Positions 54,710 to 63,522 are shown, numbered from the stretch's first letter. The stretch: DNA of 64,000 bases from Dechloromonas denitrificans (GCF_020510685.1 NZ_CP075185.1:3224001-3288000); one strand, 5' to 3'. The notes: a model not told the origin generated them from the letters alone. Translations and numbers: made by a program.

Positions 54710-55201
54710 TTAGATTTTGAGAATACGATCGCCGCGACCGATGCCACAGACACCGGTACGGACGGTTTCGAGAATCAGGCCGGCATCGATTGCCGCAATG
54801 AAGGAGTCAAGCTTGGCACTCGACCCGGTCAACTCGATAACATAGGTCGATTCCGTAACGTCGATGATCCGGCCACGGAAAATATCGGCCATCCGCTTCA
54901 TCTCTTCGCGATCCTTGCCGGTGGCGCGAACCTTGATCAGCATCAGTTCGCGTTCGACATGGGCTGCCTCGGAGAGATCGACAACCTTGACCACATCAAC
55001 CAGCTTGTTGAGCTGTTTGGTGATCTGCTCGAGTACCTCGTCGGAACCCCGGGTCAGGATGGTCATCCGCGACAGCGAGGGATCTTCCGTCGGTGCCACG
55101 GTCAGCGATTCGATATTGTAGCCGCGTGCGGAGAACAGTCCGGCCACGCGGGAAAGAGCACCTGATTCGTTTTCGATCAGGATGGAAATGATGTGTCGCA
55201 T
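54710..55201 (-). CDS. ilvH: acetolactate synthase small (regulatory) subunit
   Basis: A 163-residue subunit with an ACT domain (MRHIISILIENESGALSRVA, then FSARGYNIESLTVAPTED) for valine feedback inhibition. ilvB lies 18 bases upstream and ilvC 21 bases downstream. Confidence 0.96.
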   Translation of the reverse strand: MRHIISILIENESGALSRVAGLFSARGYNIESLTVAPTEDPSLSRMTILTRGSDEVLEQITKQLNKLVDVVKVVDLSEAAHVERELMLIKVRATGKDREEMKRMADIFRGRIIDVTESTYVIELTGSSAKLDSFIAAIDAGLILETVRTGVCGIGRGDRILKI

Positions 55202-55219
55202 ATTCTTTTCCTCCCCCGC

Positions 55220-56920
55220 TTACAATTCTTCAGCGAGGATCATTTCGGTCAGGCCCTTGCCCGCCGCCACCATCGGGAAGACATTGGCACCCGGATCGAT
55301 GATGAAGTCCATGAACACCAGATCGTTCTTGTGCTCGGTAAAGGCCTTGCGCAGCGCCGGCTCGACATCTTCCGGCTTCTCAATCTTCATGCCGACGTGG
55401 CCATAGGCTTCCGCCAGTTTGACGAAGTCGGGCAGCGAGGTGACGTAGGATTGTGAATAGCGTTTCGAGTAGAACATTTCCTGCCACTGACGGACCATGC
55501 CCAGCATGCCGTTGTTCAGGTTGATGATCTTGATCGGCAGCCCGTACTGCTTGCAGGTCGACATTTCCTGGATACACATTTGGATCGAGCCTTCGCCAGT
55601 GACGCAGGCGACCTGCGCATCGGGGTTGGCCATCAGGACGCCCATGCCGTACGGCAGACCGACACCCATCGTACCCAGACCACCGGAATTGATCCAGCGC
55701 CGTGGCTTGTCGAACTTGTAGTATTGCGCGGCAAACATCTGGTGCTGGCCGACGTCGGAAGTGATGAAGGCGTCACCGCCGGTCACTTCGTAAAGTTTTT
55801 CGATCACGTACTGCGGCATGATGTGCTCGGATTGCTTGTAGCGCAGGCTGTCGCGACCGCGCCACTCGTCAATCTGCTTCCACCAGCCAGCAACTTCCGG
55901 ATCGCACTTGAAGCCTGCGTCGAGCAGTTTGAGAATTTCGTCGAGCACATCGGCAACATTGCCGACGATCGGCACATCGACCTTCACCCGCTTGGATATC
56001 GACGACGGGTCGATATCGATGTGGATGACGCGACGTTTTTCCTCACCAAAATGCTCGGGATTGCCGATCACTCGGTCATCGAAGCGCGCGCCGACCGCCA
56101 GAATCACGTCGGAATAATGCATCGCGTTGTTGGCTTCAAATGTACCGTGCATGCCGAGCATGCCGACAAACTGCCGGTCGGTCGCCGGGTAACTACCCAA
56201 GCCCATCAGCGTATTGGTTACCGGAAAATTGAGCTTGCGGGCCAGTTGCGTCAGCTTGTCTGCGGCATCGGAAAGAATCACGCCACCGCCGGCATAAATG
56301 ATCGGACGCTTGGCCTCGAGCAGAAGCTGGACGGCTTTTTTGATCTGGCCGAGATGCCCCTTGACCACCGGGTTATACGAACGCATCTGAATGGTCTTGG
56401 GGTAGTCAAATTCGCACATCTGGGCGGTTATATCCTTGGGGATATCAACCACCACCGGACCGGGACGCCCGGTCGCCGCGATGTGGAAGGCTTTCTTGAT
56501 GGTGACCGCCAGATCCTTGACGTCCTTGACCAGGAAATTGTGCTTGACGCAGGGCCGGGTGATACCGACCGTGTCGCACTCCTGGAAAGCATCCTGACCA
56601 ATGGCGCCAGTCGGCACCTGCCCGGTGAGGACCACCATCGGGATCGAATCCATATACGCCGTCGCGATGCCGGTGATGGTATTGGTCACCCCGGGGCCGG
56701 AAGTCACCAGGGCGACACCGACTTTTTGCGAGGAACGCGAATAGGCATCTGCCGCATGGACCGCTGCCTGTTCATGGCGAACCAGGATGTGCTTGACCTG
56801 ATCCTGCTTGAAAAGGGCATCATAGATGTGCAGAACGGACCCACCCGGGTAACCGAATACACAATCGACCTTTTCTTCTTGCAGGCACCTGATTACAATT
56901 TCCGCACCGCTGATCATCAT
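55220..56920 (-). CDS. ilvB: acetolactate synthase large subunit
   Basis: A 566-residue thiamine-diphosphate and FAD enzyme, first step of isoleucine/valine synthesis. VFGYPGGSVLHIYDAL, the RHEQAAVHAADAYSR segment and the TPP motif VTGEGSIQMCIQEMSTCKQ are present. The start is the ATG giving MMISGAEIVIR; a TTG 12 bases upstream is possible. It leads ilvBHC. Confidence 0.95.
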   Translation of the reverse strand: MMISGAEIVIRCLQEEKVDCVFGYPGGSVLHIYDALFKQDQVKHILVRHEQAAVHAADAYSRSSQKVGVALVTSGPGVTNTITGIATAYMDSIPMVVLTGQVPTGAIGQDAFQECDTVGITRPCVKHNFLVKDVKDLAVTIKKAFHIAATGRPGPVVVDIPKDITAQMCEFDYPKTIQMRSYNPVVKGHLGQIKKAVQLLLEAKRPIIYAGGGVILSDAADKLTQLARKLNFPVTNTLMGLGSYPATDRQFVGMLGMHGTFEANNAMHYSDVILAVGARFDDRVIGNPEHFGEEKRRVIHIDIDPSSISKRVKVDVPIVGNVADVLDEILKLLDAGFKCDPEVAGWWKQIDEWRGRDSLRYKQSEHIMPQYVIEKLYEVTGGDAFITSDVGQHQMFAAQYYKFDKPRRWINSGGLGTMGVGLPYGMGVLMANPDAQVACVTGEGSIQMCIQEMSTCKQYGLPIKIINLNNGMLGMVRQWQEMFYSKRYSQSYVTSLPDFVKLAEAYGHVGMKIEKPEDVEPALRKAFTEHKNDLVFMDFIIDPGANVFPMVAAGKGLTEMILAEEL

Positions 56921-57039
56921 TCTTGAGCCCAAAAAGCTGTTGCCTAAAAGGGCGTAACCTTAATCGACCGCCCCCTTGTCGGTCAAGGTTTCCTAGTATG
57001 ACCACTTAATGCTCAAGGCTTTTACTGGAAGAGGTTACC

Positions 57040-57603
57040 CTGGCATCATCTCAACAACTTTCCAGTTTTCTCGAACTGGTCGAGCGTCGAGCATTCAAGC
57101 AGGCAATGTACGCTGTCCGCGAAGAAGAGGCGGCCCTGGACATCGTCCAGGATGCGATGCTGAAGCTGGCCGAGAAATATGGCGACCGACCCGAGGAAGA
57201 GTTTCCCATGCTCTTCCAGCGCATCCTGCAAAACACCATCCGCGATTTTTACCGACGCAGCAAGGTACGCTCGATGTGGACCACGCTACTCTCCGCATTC
57301 ACGCCGAACGATGACGAGGACTATGACCCGCTCGAAACGCTGGCCGCCGACGAAGACGACGCCGGTCCGCGAACGCCGGAAAGCAAATTGCTCCAGGCCC
57401 AGACACTGAACCTGATTGATGCGGAAATTAAAAAACTGCCAACGCGTCAACGTGAAGCCTTCCTGATGCGTTACTGGGAGGACATGGACGTCGCTGAGAC
57501 CGCAGCGGCGATGGGCTGCTCAGAAGGCAGCGTGAAGACCCATTGCTCGCGCGCCACCCACGCGCTGGCAGCCGCCCTGTCGGCGAAAGGTATAAGGCTA
57601 TGA
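57040..57603 (+). CDS. sigma-70 family RNA polymerase sigma factor
   Basis: A 187-residue ECF-size sigma factor: region 2 around residues 20-70 (ALDIVQDAMLKLAEKY, FQRILQNTIRDFYRR), an acidic linker, and region 4 (LPTRQREAFLMRYWEDMD, then AAAMGCSEGSVKTHCSRATH). Family members, as I recall, begin about MAS-QQL-FL-VERRAFKQ. Here that sequence is open but no ATG, GTG or TTG precedes it. The CTG at 57040 has GGAAGAGG five bases upstream and is my choice; the ATG at 57106 would delete 22 residues. It overlaps the DUF3619 gene by ATGA. Confidence 0.82.
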   Translation: MASSQQLSSFLELVERRAFKQAMYAVREEEAALDIVQDAMLKLAEKYGDRPEEEFPMLFQRILQNTIRDFYRRSKVRSMWTTLLSAFTPNDDEDYDPLETLAADEDDAGPRTPESKLLQAQTLNLIDAEIKKLPTRQREAFLMRYWEDMDVAETAAAMGCSEGSVKTHCSRATHALAAALSAKGIRL

Positions 57604-57983
57604 ACGAAGAACGCTATGCCCAGCACGTTCGGCAAGTGCTGAACCACGGACTGAACGACATTCCCCCGGCTGCCGCGCGGCGCCTCGAGGCGGCACGTCA
57701 CCTCGCACTGTCCAGGCAGAAACAGGCCGAGCCGCGGCTGGCCCTGGCCGGCTTCGGCGCCTACGCTTTCAAAAGCGGCTCACCGATCCCCTATCTCAAG
57801 CAAACGCTTTCGATTGTCGCGCTGTTGCTCGGCATGTGGCTTTCCTTCTATTGGCACAGCGTTCAGTACGTAACCGAACTGGAGCAGGTTGATACAGCCC
57901 TGCTCGCCGACGATCTACCACCGGAAGCTTTTCTGGATAATGACTTCTTCGAATGGCTAAAAGACGACTCGTCGGCGGAGTGA
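57600..57983 (+). CDS. DUF3619 protein, single-span membrane protein (possible anti-sigma)
   Basis: A 127-residue protein with a basic cytoplasmic N-terminal region (about 1-65), one membrane helix at about 68-86 (QTLSIVALLLGMWLSFYW) and an acidic C-terminal tail (LPPEAFLDNDFFEWL), in the DUF3619 family as I remember it. The size and topology are those of small membrane anti-sigma factors, and its start is coupled to the sigma gene stop. Binding to the sigma factor is an inference. It overlaps the next gene by 31 bases. Confidence 0.8.
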   Translation: MNEERYAQHVRQVLNHGLNDIPPAAARRLEAARHLALSRQKQAEPRLALAGFGAYAFKSGSPIPYLKQTLSIVALLLGMWLSFYWHSVQYVTELEQVDTALLADDLPPEAFLDNDFFEWLKDDSSAE

Positions 57984-58510
57984 TCCTCTGCATGGCGCTG
58001 GCGGCCTCGGTGGTCGCTGCGCCACCGACCACGGCCATCATTGGCACCCCTCCCCAGCCTGACTGGGTTCAGTTAAGCGCGCCGCAAAAATCCATCCTCG
58101 CCCCCCTTGCCAAGGACTGGAGCAAGATGGACAACATCGGCAGAAAAAAATGGCTGGGTATTGCCGAACGCTATCCGGCGATGAAACAGGATGAGCAGCA
58201 GCGCATGCAGGAACGGATGCGCGAGTGGGTGGGCCTGACGCCTGAACAGCGAGCGAAGGTGCGCGACACTTACAAGGATTTCAAACAACTTCCTCCTGAA
58301 CAGAAGAAATTGGTCAAGCAAAAATGGGAGGCGTATTCCAGTCTTCCTGCCGAAGAGAAACAGCGTCTGCGCGACACAGGAAAGTCTGCCCGCTTACTCG
58401 CGCCGCCACCCGAAGCAGCCGCGCCGACATCAGACAGCCCCTCCAGGGGGAGCCCTGAGAACAACGCCTTACCCCTACCTTCCGCCAACGAGGCGACCAG
58501 GAATCAATGA
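57953..58510 (+). CDS. DUF3106 protein, exported, six 18-residue repeats
   Basis: A 185-residue exported protein: signal peptide about residues 1-23 (basic MAKRRLV, then GGVILCMALAASVVAA). Residues 42-149 form six consecutive 18-residue units with the pattern Q-[KR]-...-[WYF]-x-x-[LM], for example TPEQRAKVRDTYKDFKQL and PPEQKKLVKQKWEAYSSL. The tail is rich in Pro, Ala and Ser. Eighteen residues make five helix turns, so a regular helical array is expected. LTPEQ resembles the LTxxQ motif of CpxP/ZraP-type periplasmic sensors. The RDD gene overlaps its stop by ATGA. Confidence 0.8.
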   Translation: MAKRRLVGGVILCMALAASVVAAPPTTAIIGTPPQPDWVQLSAPQKSILAPLAKDWSKMDNIGRKKWLGIAERYPAMKQDEQQRMQERMREWVGLTPEQRAKVRDTYKDFKQLPPEQKKLVKQKWEAYSSLPAEEKQRLRDTGKSARLLAPPPEAAAPTSDSPSRGSPENNALPLPSANEATRNQ

Positions 58511-58923
58511 CTCTGAATTTACCCGGAATTGGCCGCCGCCTGGCCAGCATGCTGTATGAAGGACTGGTCGTTTTCGCCGTACTGCTCGTCGGCTTCCTCT
58601 TCCCGCAAATCGTACTTGCCGGTTTCGGCATGGGCATGAGCGCCAAACTGCTGTGGCTGCACGTTGTCGTGCTGCTGATGGGGTATTTTGTCTGGTTCTG
58701 GCTGAATGGCGGACAAACACTACCGATGAAAACCTGGAAATTGCGCATTGCCAATCCCGATGGCAGCCCGCCCCGCCCGCTGCAAGCGCTGTTGCGCTAT
58801 CTGGCGGCCTGGCCGAGCGTCATGCTACTTGGCGTCGGCATTCTGTGGGCCTTGATCGACCCGGACAAGCAGTTTCTGCATGACCGGATCGCAGGCACGC
58901 GAATCGTTAGCGCCAACGACTGA
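58507..58923 (+). CDS. RDD family membrane protein
   Basis: A 138-residue inner-membrane protein of the RDD family, with three or four helices (YEGLVVFAVLLVGFLFPQIV, then two central helices and one near the C-terminus). The N-terminal Arg-Asp-like motif GIGRRLASMLYEG and the WKLRIANPDGSPPRPLQA loop are family features; RDD proteins include transporters of Na+/H+ and others of unknown role. It is the last gene of the sigma factor operon. Its stop adjoins that of lptG. Confidence 0.85.
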   Translation: MTLNLPGIGRRLASMLYEGLVVFAVLLVGFLFPQIVLAGFGMGMSAKLLWLHVVVLLMGYFVWFWLNGGQTLPMKTWKLRIANPDGSPPRPLQALLRYLAAWPSVMLLGVGILWALIDPDKQFLHDRIAGTRIVSAND

Positions 58924-60009
58924 TCAACGTCGCTCAACCCACCACAGCATGCCAATGGCGGCCAGCAGGAATATTGCCGAAGGCAAGGTTGCGCTCGCGA
59001 AAGGCGGCCATGAGTTGATTGTACCGAGGTTGGAGAAAAGCCCGTTCAAGGCATAGAAAAGTATGCCCAGCATCACACCGGCGAAAATCTTCAGACTGAC
59101 CCCACCCACTCGGTTGTGGGAGTAACCAAACGGCAAGGCAAGCGCCACCATGACCAAGGCGGCAAGTGGATAGACCAGCTTTTTCCAGATGGCGATCTCA
59201 TAGCGTTCGGTCTTTTGCCGATTTTCCGACAAATGCTGGTTGTAGTTGAGCAGCCCGTAAAGCGACATTTTGTCCGGCGACACCATCAGGAGCGCCAGTA
59301 AATCCGGGGTAACCGCCGAATGCCAATCAGCCGCTTCGCTTCGCTCAACTCGCGACGAATCGCCGACCAGTATCGTTCTGACGACATCTTTCAGGACCCA
59401 CCGTCCAGGAGGCTGGAAACTGGCCTCGGCGGCATCGGTTACCGACTCGAGCGCATTCTTCCCGTCAAACCGGTAAATTCTGATTTTTTCCAGGCTGGCA
59501 TCAGGCATTGCCTTCTGGATATTGATGAAATCCCGCCCGTCCTTGAGCCACAACCCCGTCTCAAAACCGCTTTGGGCAATCACCTTGCTCATCGCCTTGG
59601 CTTGAATCTCCTGCGCCAGACGCTCGGAAAACGGCACCAAACCTTCGCCGACTACAAAAGTCAGCACAACCAGGGCTCCAGCCACCCGGAACAAGGTCAT
59701 TAGCAGATCGCGCGTCGTTAACCCCGACGCCCGCAGGACGGTAATTTCCGAATGGCGCGCCAGCGTAGAAAGCGCATAGAGCGTCCCGATCAACGCCGCA
59801 ATCGGCACCAACTCGTAAACCAGCCCGGGTAACTTGAGCGTTACGTAGAGCAACGCATGGCTCAACTGGTAACCACTCTTGCCAATACTGCGCAATTCAT
59901 TGATCAGATCGAAAAAACTGAACAACGCGATAAATGCAGCCAGCACAAGAAAAATGGCGGCAAATATTTCGCGCATCAGGTAGCGCTGGTACAGCTTCAG
60001 GCGAAACAT
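58924..60009 (-). CDS. lptG: LPS export permease LptG
   Basis: A 361-residue inner-membrane permease of the LptB2FG transporter that extracts lipopolysaccharide from the inner membrane. It has six helices with a large periplasmic domain in the middle; MREIFAAIFLVLAAFIALFS is the first helix. The start MFRLKLYQRYL overlaps the lptF stop by one base. The open frame starting 7 codons earlier is not used. Confidence 0.93.
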   Translation of the reverse strand: MFRLKLYQRYLMREIFAAIFLVLAAFIALFSFFDLINELRSIGKSGYQLSHALLYVTLKLPGLVYELVPIAALIGTLYALSTLARHSEITVLRASGLTTRDLLMTLFRVAGALVVLTFVVGEGLVPFSERLAQEIQAKAMSKVIAQSGFETGLWLKDGRDFINIQKAMPDASLEKIRIYRFDGKNALESVTDAAEASFQPPGRWVLKDVVRTILVGDSSRVERSEAADWHSAVTPDLLALLMVSPDKMSLYGLLNYNQHLSENRQKTERYEIAIWKKLVYPLAALVMVALALPFGYSHNRVGGVSLKIFAGVMLGILFYALNGLFSNLGTINSWPPFASATLPSAIFLLAAIGMLWWVERR

Positions 60010-61091
60010 CAGGCCTTCCTCCGACGCCACGGCATCCGCAAGGCAATTCTTTGATAGAACATCAGGAATAGAGGCAACAGCATCAAGGCATGCACCGCCC
60101 AGACACCGACCCAGAATGACAATTTGCCTTGGGCAACCCAGGCTTGGCTGACCGACAGAAGATTGCTGTAAATGGCGTAGATCAGAATCGCAATAAGCAT
60201 ATTGATCGAGCGCCCAGCCCGCGGATTGACGTAGGAAAGAGGGATGGCCAGCAAGGCCAGAATCAACGCCGATACCGGCATGCCTATGCGCCAGAGCAAT
60301 TCACCACGGGCCTGATTGCTACGGTCGCTGACCAGTTCGGTAATCGGCATGCGATTCGGTGAATTTTCGGCCGGTCTGGCCTCGCCATCCTCGGTACGAA
60401 CGCGATAGCGCTCGAACTCCATCACTTTGAAGGCCGGCGTTCCGGGTTCGACTTCGTACCGGCGTCCGTGCTCAAGCACGACAAAACGGTCGCCATTCTC
60501 AGCGACTTCCTGATGACCTGAATCCGACATCACCACGCCCAGCTTGCCATCCTGGAGCGAAGCAACGAAAACATTACCAACCTTGCTGGCATCTTCGGCC
60601 AGCGCTTCGACGAAAAAGACACGCTGCCCCTTCTTTGCTTCACGGAAGGCGCCGGGTGAAACCTGCGACAGTTCGCTGCGGGCCGCCAGCTTCTGCTTGT
60701 AATCGGCCGTACTGTAATTCGCCCAGGGCGACAAAAACCCGGAAAGCACTGCGATGGCCAGCACGACGGGCAAGGAGAATTTCAATACCGGCCGCATCCA
60801 GGCGGTCAATGGCTGGCCGCAGGAAAACCAGACGACCATCTCGGAATCCCGGTAAGCCCGCGACAAACTGAGCAAAATGGAGACAAAAAGCGTCAATGAG
60901 AGCAAAACGGGCATGAAGTTCAAGGCGGCAAAGCCGAGCAACGAGGCCACGGCTTCAGGCGCAATGGTTCCGCCGGCTGCATCTTTGAGCAGTCGGATCA
61001 ACTGGGTGGAGGTCAGGATGGCCAGCAAGGCGACACTAATGCCAGCCGCTGCCTGAGCGAATTCACGCCGGGCGGCGCGCTCAAATATCAT
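60009..61091 (-). CDS. lptF: LPS export permease LptF
   Basis: A 360-residue permease, partner of LptG in LPS extraction. It has six predicted helices and a periplasmic beta-jellyroll region; SRAYRDSEMVVWFSCGQPL is a cytoplasmic coupling loop. It is divergent from pepA with 71 bases between them, the usual order in Proteobacteria. Confidence 0.93.
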   Translation of the reverse strand: MIFERAARREFAQAAAGISVALLAILTSTQLIRLLKDAAGGTIAPEAVASLLGFAALNFMPVLLSLTLFVSILLSLSRAYRDSEMVVWFSCGQPLTAWMRPVLKFSLPVVLAIAVLSGFLSPWANYSTADYKQKLAARSELSQVSPGAFREAKKGQRVFFVEALAEDASKVGNVFVASLQDGKLGVVMSDSGHQEVAENGDRFVVLEHGRRYEVEPGTPAFKVMEFERYRVRTEDGEARPAENSPNRMPITELVSDRSNQARGELLWRIGMPVSALILALLAIPLSYVNPRAGRSINMLIAILIYAIYSNLLSVSQAWVAQGKLSFWVGVWAVHALMLLPLFLMFYQRIALRMPWRRRKA

Positions 61092-61162
61092 GCTTTGACG
61101 AAACCGAAAAAATACGAGGATAATCCTGCAGATACCGAAATATCCTTGATCAGGAGCAGCCT

Positions 61163-62659
61163 GTGGAATTTAGCATAAAAAGCGGTAGCCCGGAAAAGCA
61201 GCGAAGCGCCTGTGTCGTCGTCGGCGTTTTCGAATCGCGGAAACTCACTCTGCCGGCCGAACTGCTTGACAAGGCCGCCAACGGCTACATTTCGGACATC
61301 GTTCGCCGTGGCGACATGGAAGGCAAGGCCGGCAGCACGCTGCTGCTTCATAACGTTCCCGGCACCCTGTGCGATCGCGTCCTGATGGTCGGTCTGGGCA
61401 AGGAAAAGGATTTCCGCGAAAAGGAATTCATCGGCGCCATCCGCACTACGGTCAAGACCCTCAACGAAACCGGCGCCTTCGACGCCTCGATTTTCCTGAC
61501 CGAACTGGCCGTCAAAAAACGCAGCATCGGCTGGCGGGTACGCCAGACTGCCATGATTGCGCTGGAAGCCACCTACAAGTTCGACCAGTTCAAGAGCAAA
61601 AAGGATGAGGTTCGGCGCCCATTGCGCAAACTGACCCTTGGCGTCGAACGGCGCAATGAACTGGCGCAATCCGAAGAAGCCCTGAGTCAGGGAATCGCCA
61701 TTGCCGAAGGCATGGCCTTGGCCAAGGATCTCGGCAACCTGCCGCCCAACATCTGCCATCCGTCCTATCTTGCCGAACGGGCGCAGGCGATGGCTGAAGA
61801 GTTCGGTCTGGGCTGCGAAATTCTCGAACGCGACGACATGGAAAAGCTCGGCATGCACTCCCTGCTCTCCGTCGCGCGCGGCGCCCACCAGCCGCCCAAG
61901 CTGATCGTCCTCAACTACAAGGGCAGCAAGGCCAGCGAGAAACCCCTTGTCCTGGTCGGCAAGGGCGTCACCTTCGACACCGGCGGCATCTCGCTGAAGC
62001 CCGGTGCCGATATGGATGAAATGAAGTACGACATGTGCGGCGCCGCCAGCGTCCTTGGCACCATGCAGGCCGTTGCCCGCATGCAGTTGCCGATCAACCT
62101 GACGGTGATTGTGCCCGCCACCGAAAACATGCCAGGCGGCAACGCCACGCGCCCGGGTGACATCGTCGCCTCGATGTCCGGGCAGACCATCGAAATCCTC
62201 AATACCGATGCCGAAGGCCGCCTGATCCTTTGCGACGCCCTGACTTATGCCGAACGTTTCGAGCCGGATACGGTAATTGACGTCGCCACCCTGACCGGCG
62301 CCTGCGTTGTCGCCCTAGGCGGCATCGCCAGTGGCCTGTTCGCCAACAAGGATGGGCTTGCCCGCGAATTGCTCGAGGCTGGTGACGAAGCGCATGACCG
62401 CGCCTGGCACATGCCGCTGTGGGACGACTATCAGGAATTGCTGAAGAGTCCGTTCGCCGACATGGCCAATATCGGCGGACGCTGGGGCGGCGCGGTCACT
62501 GCCGCCTGCTTCCTCTCACGCTTCACCAAGAAGTTCGACTGGGCGCACCTCGACATCGCCGGCACCGCCTGGAAATCGGGGGCCGAGAAAGGCGCCACCG
62601 GCCGCCCGGTACCGCTGCTCACCCACTACATCCTGCAACTCGCTGGCAAGCTCAATTGA
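61163..62659 (+). CDS. pepA: leucyl aminopeptidase
   Basis: A 498-residue M17 aminopeptidase with two divalent metals. VGKGVTFDTGGISLKPG and NTDAEGRLILCDALTYAE hold the metal ligands and catalytic residues. The GTG start follows CAGGAGC. Besides peptide turnover, PepA can act as a DNA-binding protein in some bacteria. The stop overlaps the holC TTG start by 4 bases. Confidence 0.95.
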   Translation: MEFSIKSGSPEKQRSACVVVGVFESRKLTLPAELLDKAANGYISDIVRRGDMEGKAGSTLLLHNVPGTLCDRVLMVGLGKEKDFREKEFIGAIRTTVKTLNETGAFDASIFLTELAVKKRSIGWRVRQTAMIALEATYKFDQFKSKKDEVRRPLRKLTLGVERRNELAQSEEALSQGIAIAEGMALAKDLGNLPPNICHPSYLAERAQAMAEEFGLGCEILERDDMEKLGMHSLLSVARGAHQPPKLIVLNYKGSKASEKPLVLVGKGVTFDTGGISLKPGADMDEMKYDMCGAASVLGTMQAVARMQLPINLTVIVPATENMPGGNATRPGDIVASMSGQTIEILNTDAEGRLILCDALTYAERFEPDTVIDVATLTGACVVALGGIASGLFANKDGLARELLEAGDEAHDRAWHMPLWDDYQELLKSPFADMANIGGRWGGAVTAACFLSRFTKKFDWAHLDIAGTAWKSGAEKGATGRPVPLLTHYILQLAGKLN

Positions 62660-63078
62660 CCCAGGTCTTCTTCTATCACGGGGCGTCCGACAAGATCGCC
62701 GCGGCCTGCGCCCTGCTTGGCGGGGCTTACGCCAAACGCAAACCGATGCTGGTCTTTGCCCCGGATAAAGCCATTGCCAACAGTGTCGACCGGATGCTCT
62801 GGACGCAGCCGGCACTCGGCTTCGTGCCACATTGCCAGGCCGATTCACCGGTCGCCGCCGAAACGCCGATCGTCATCACCGATTCGCTCGACAGCATCCC
62901 GCAGGATGAGCGCCTGATGAATCTTAGCCAGGTCGTGCCGCCCGGCTTCTCCCGTTTCCAGAGCCTGATCGAGGTGGTCGGCCAGGAAGAGGACGAGCGC
63001 AGCGCCGCTCGCGACCGCGTCAAGTTCTACAAGGATCGCGGTTACGAGGTCCGCTACTTCGATCTCAGCGCCCGCTAA
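62656..63078 (+). CDS. holC: DNA polymerase III chi subunit
   Basis: A 140-residue subunit of the clamp-loader complex that binds SSB. TQVFFYHGASDKIAAACAL opens it and VGQEEDERSAARDRVKFYKD is near the C-terminus. It starts with TTG at 62656 in TTGA, overlapping the pepA stop; no other start fits. A gene of unknown role follows after 9 bases. Confidence 0.9.
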   Translation: MTQVFFYHGASDKIAAACALLGGAYAKRKPMLVFAPDKAIANSVDRMLWTQPALGFVPHCQADSPVAAETPIVITDSLDSIPQDERLMNLSQVVPPGFSRFQSLIEVVGQEEDERSAARDRVKFYKDRGYEVRYFDLSAR

Positions 63079-63087
63079 GGAAACTAC

Positions 63088-63492
63088 GTGTCAACCAGCC
63101 CCATCCTTGCCCGAGCCGATGCCCTGATGCACCGCGCGCGGCAGAGCAATGGCGAAATCGACGACCTGCCGGTACTGACCGACGCAGTTGTTATCCCCAC
63201 CTCGGACGCCGATGATGACGTCCCTGTCCTGCTCGACGTCGAACACTTCGCCCCCCTCGCCGAGCCCGAGCCGGTCATCGACCAAGACGATGCGCCAGCG
63301 GCGCCCGATGACATTGCGGAAACGGCAGCCCTGCCCGCCTTCGATGCCGGGCTGCGCGACATCATCGCCCACGAACTGGCCCGCCGCATCGAACAGCGGC
63401 TCGCCGCCGAACTTCCCCGGATCATCGAAGCCACCGTTCGCGACTACCTCGCCGAACAGGAAAAGATCGCGACGCTACAGCTGCGCGACTGA
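63088..63492 (+). CDS. acidic protein of unknown function, PopZ-like build
   Basis: A 134-residue cytoplasmic protein. A short basic amphipathic helix (about 5-19), then residues 19-89 with no Lys or Arg, 19 Asp/Glu and many Pro and Ala, likely disordered, then a C-terminal helical part (HELARRIEQRLAAELPRIIE, then ATVRDYLAEQEK). This order is that of the alphaproteobacterial polar organiser PopZ (DUF2497), whose gene, from memory, often also precedes valS. Sequence identity is not claimed. The GTG start has AAGGAAA upstream. The gene lies between holC and valS. Confidence 0.6.
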   Translation: MSTSPILARADALMHRARQSNGEIDDLPVLTDAVVIPTSDADDDVPVLLDVEHFAPLAEPEPVIDQDDAPAAPDDIAETAALPAFDAGLRDIIAHELARRIEQRLAAELPRIIEATVRDYLAEQEKIATLQLRD

Positions 63493-63522
63493 GATCGCGG
63501 CGGGGCCGGGCCTGGGCTCCGG

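Noticed and set aside
55580..56926. A 448-codon plus-strand frame opposite ilvB
   Set aside because: It mirrors the ilvB coding strand and has no recognisable motif or ribosome site.
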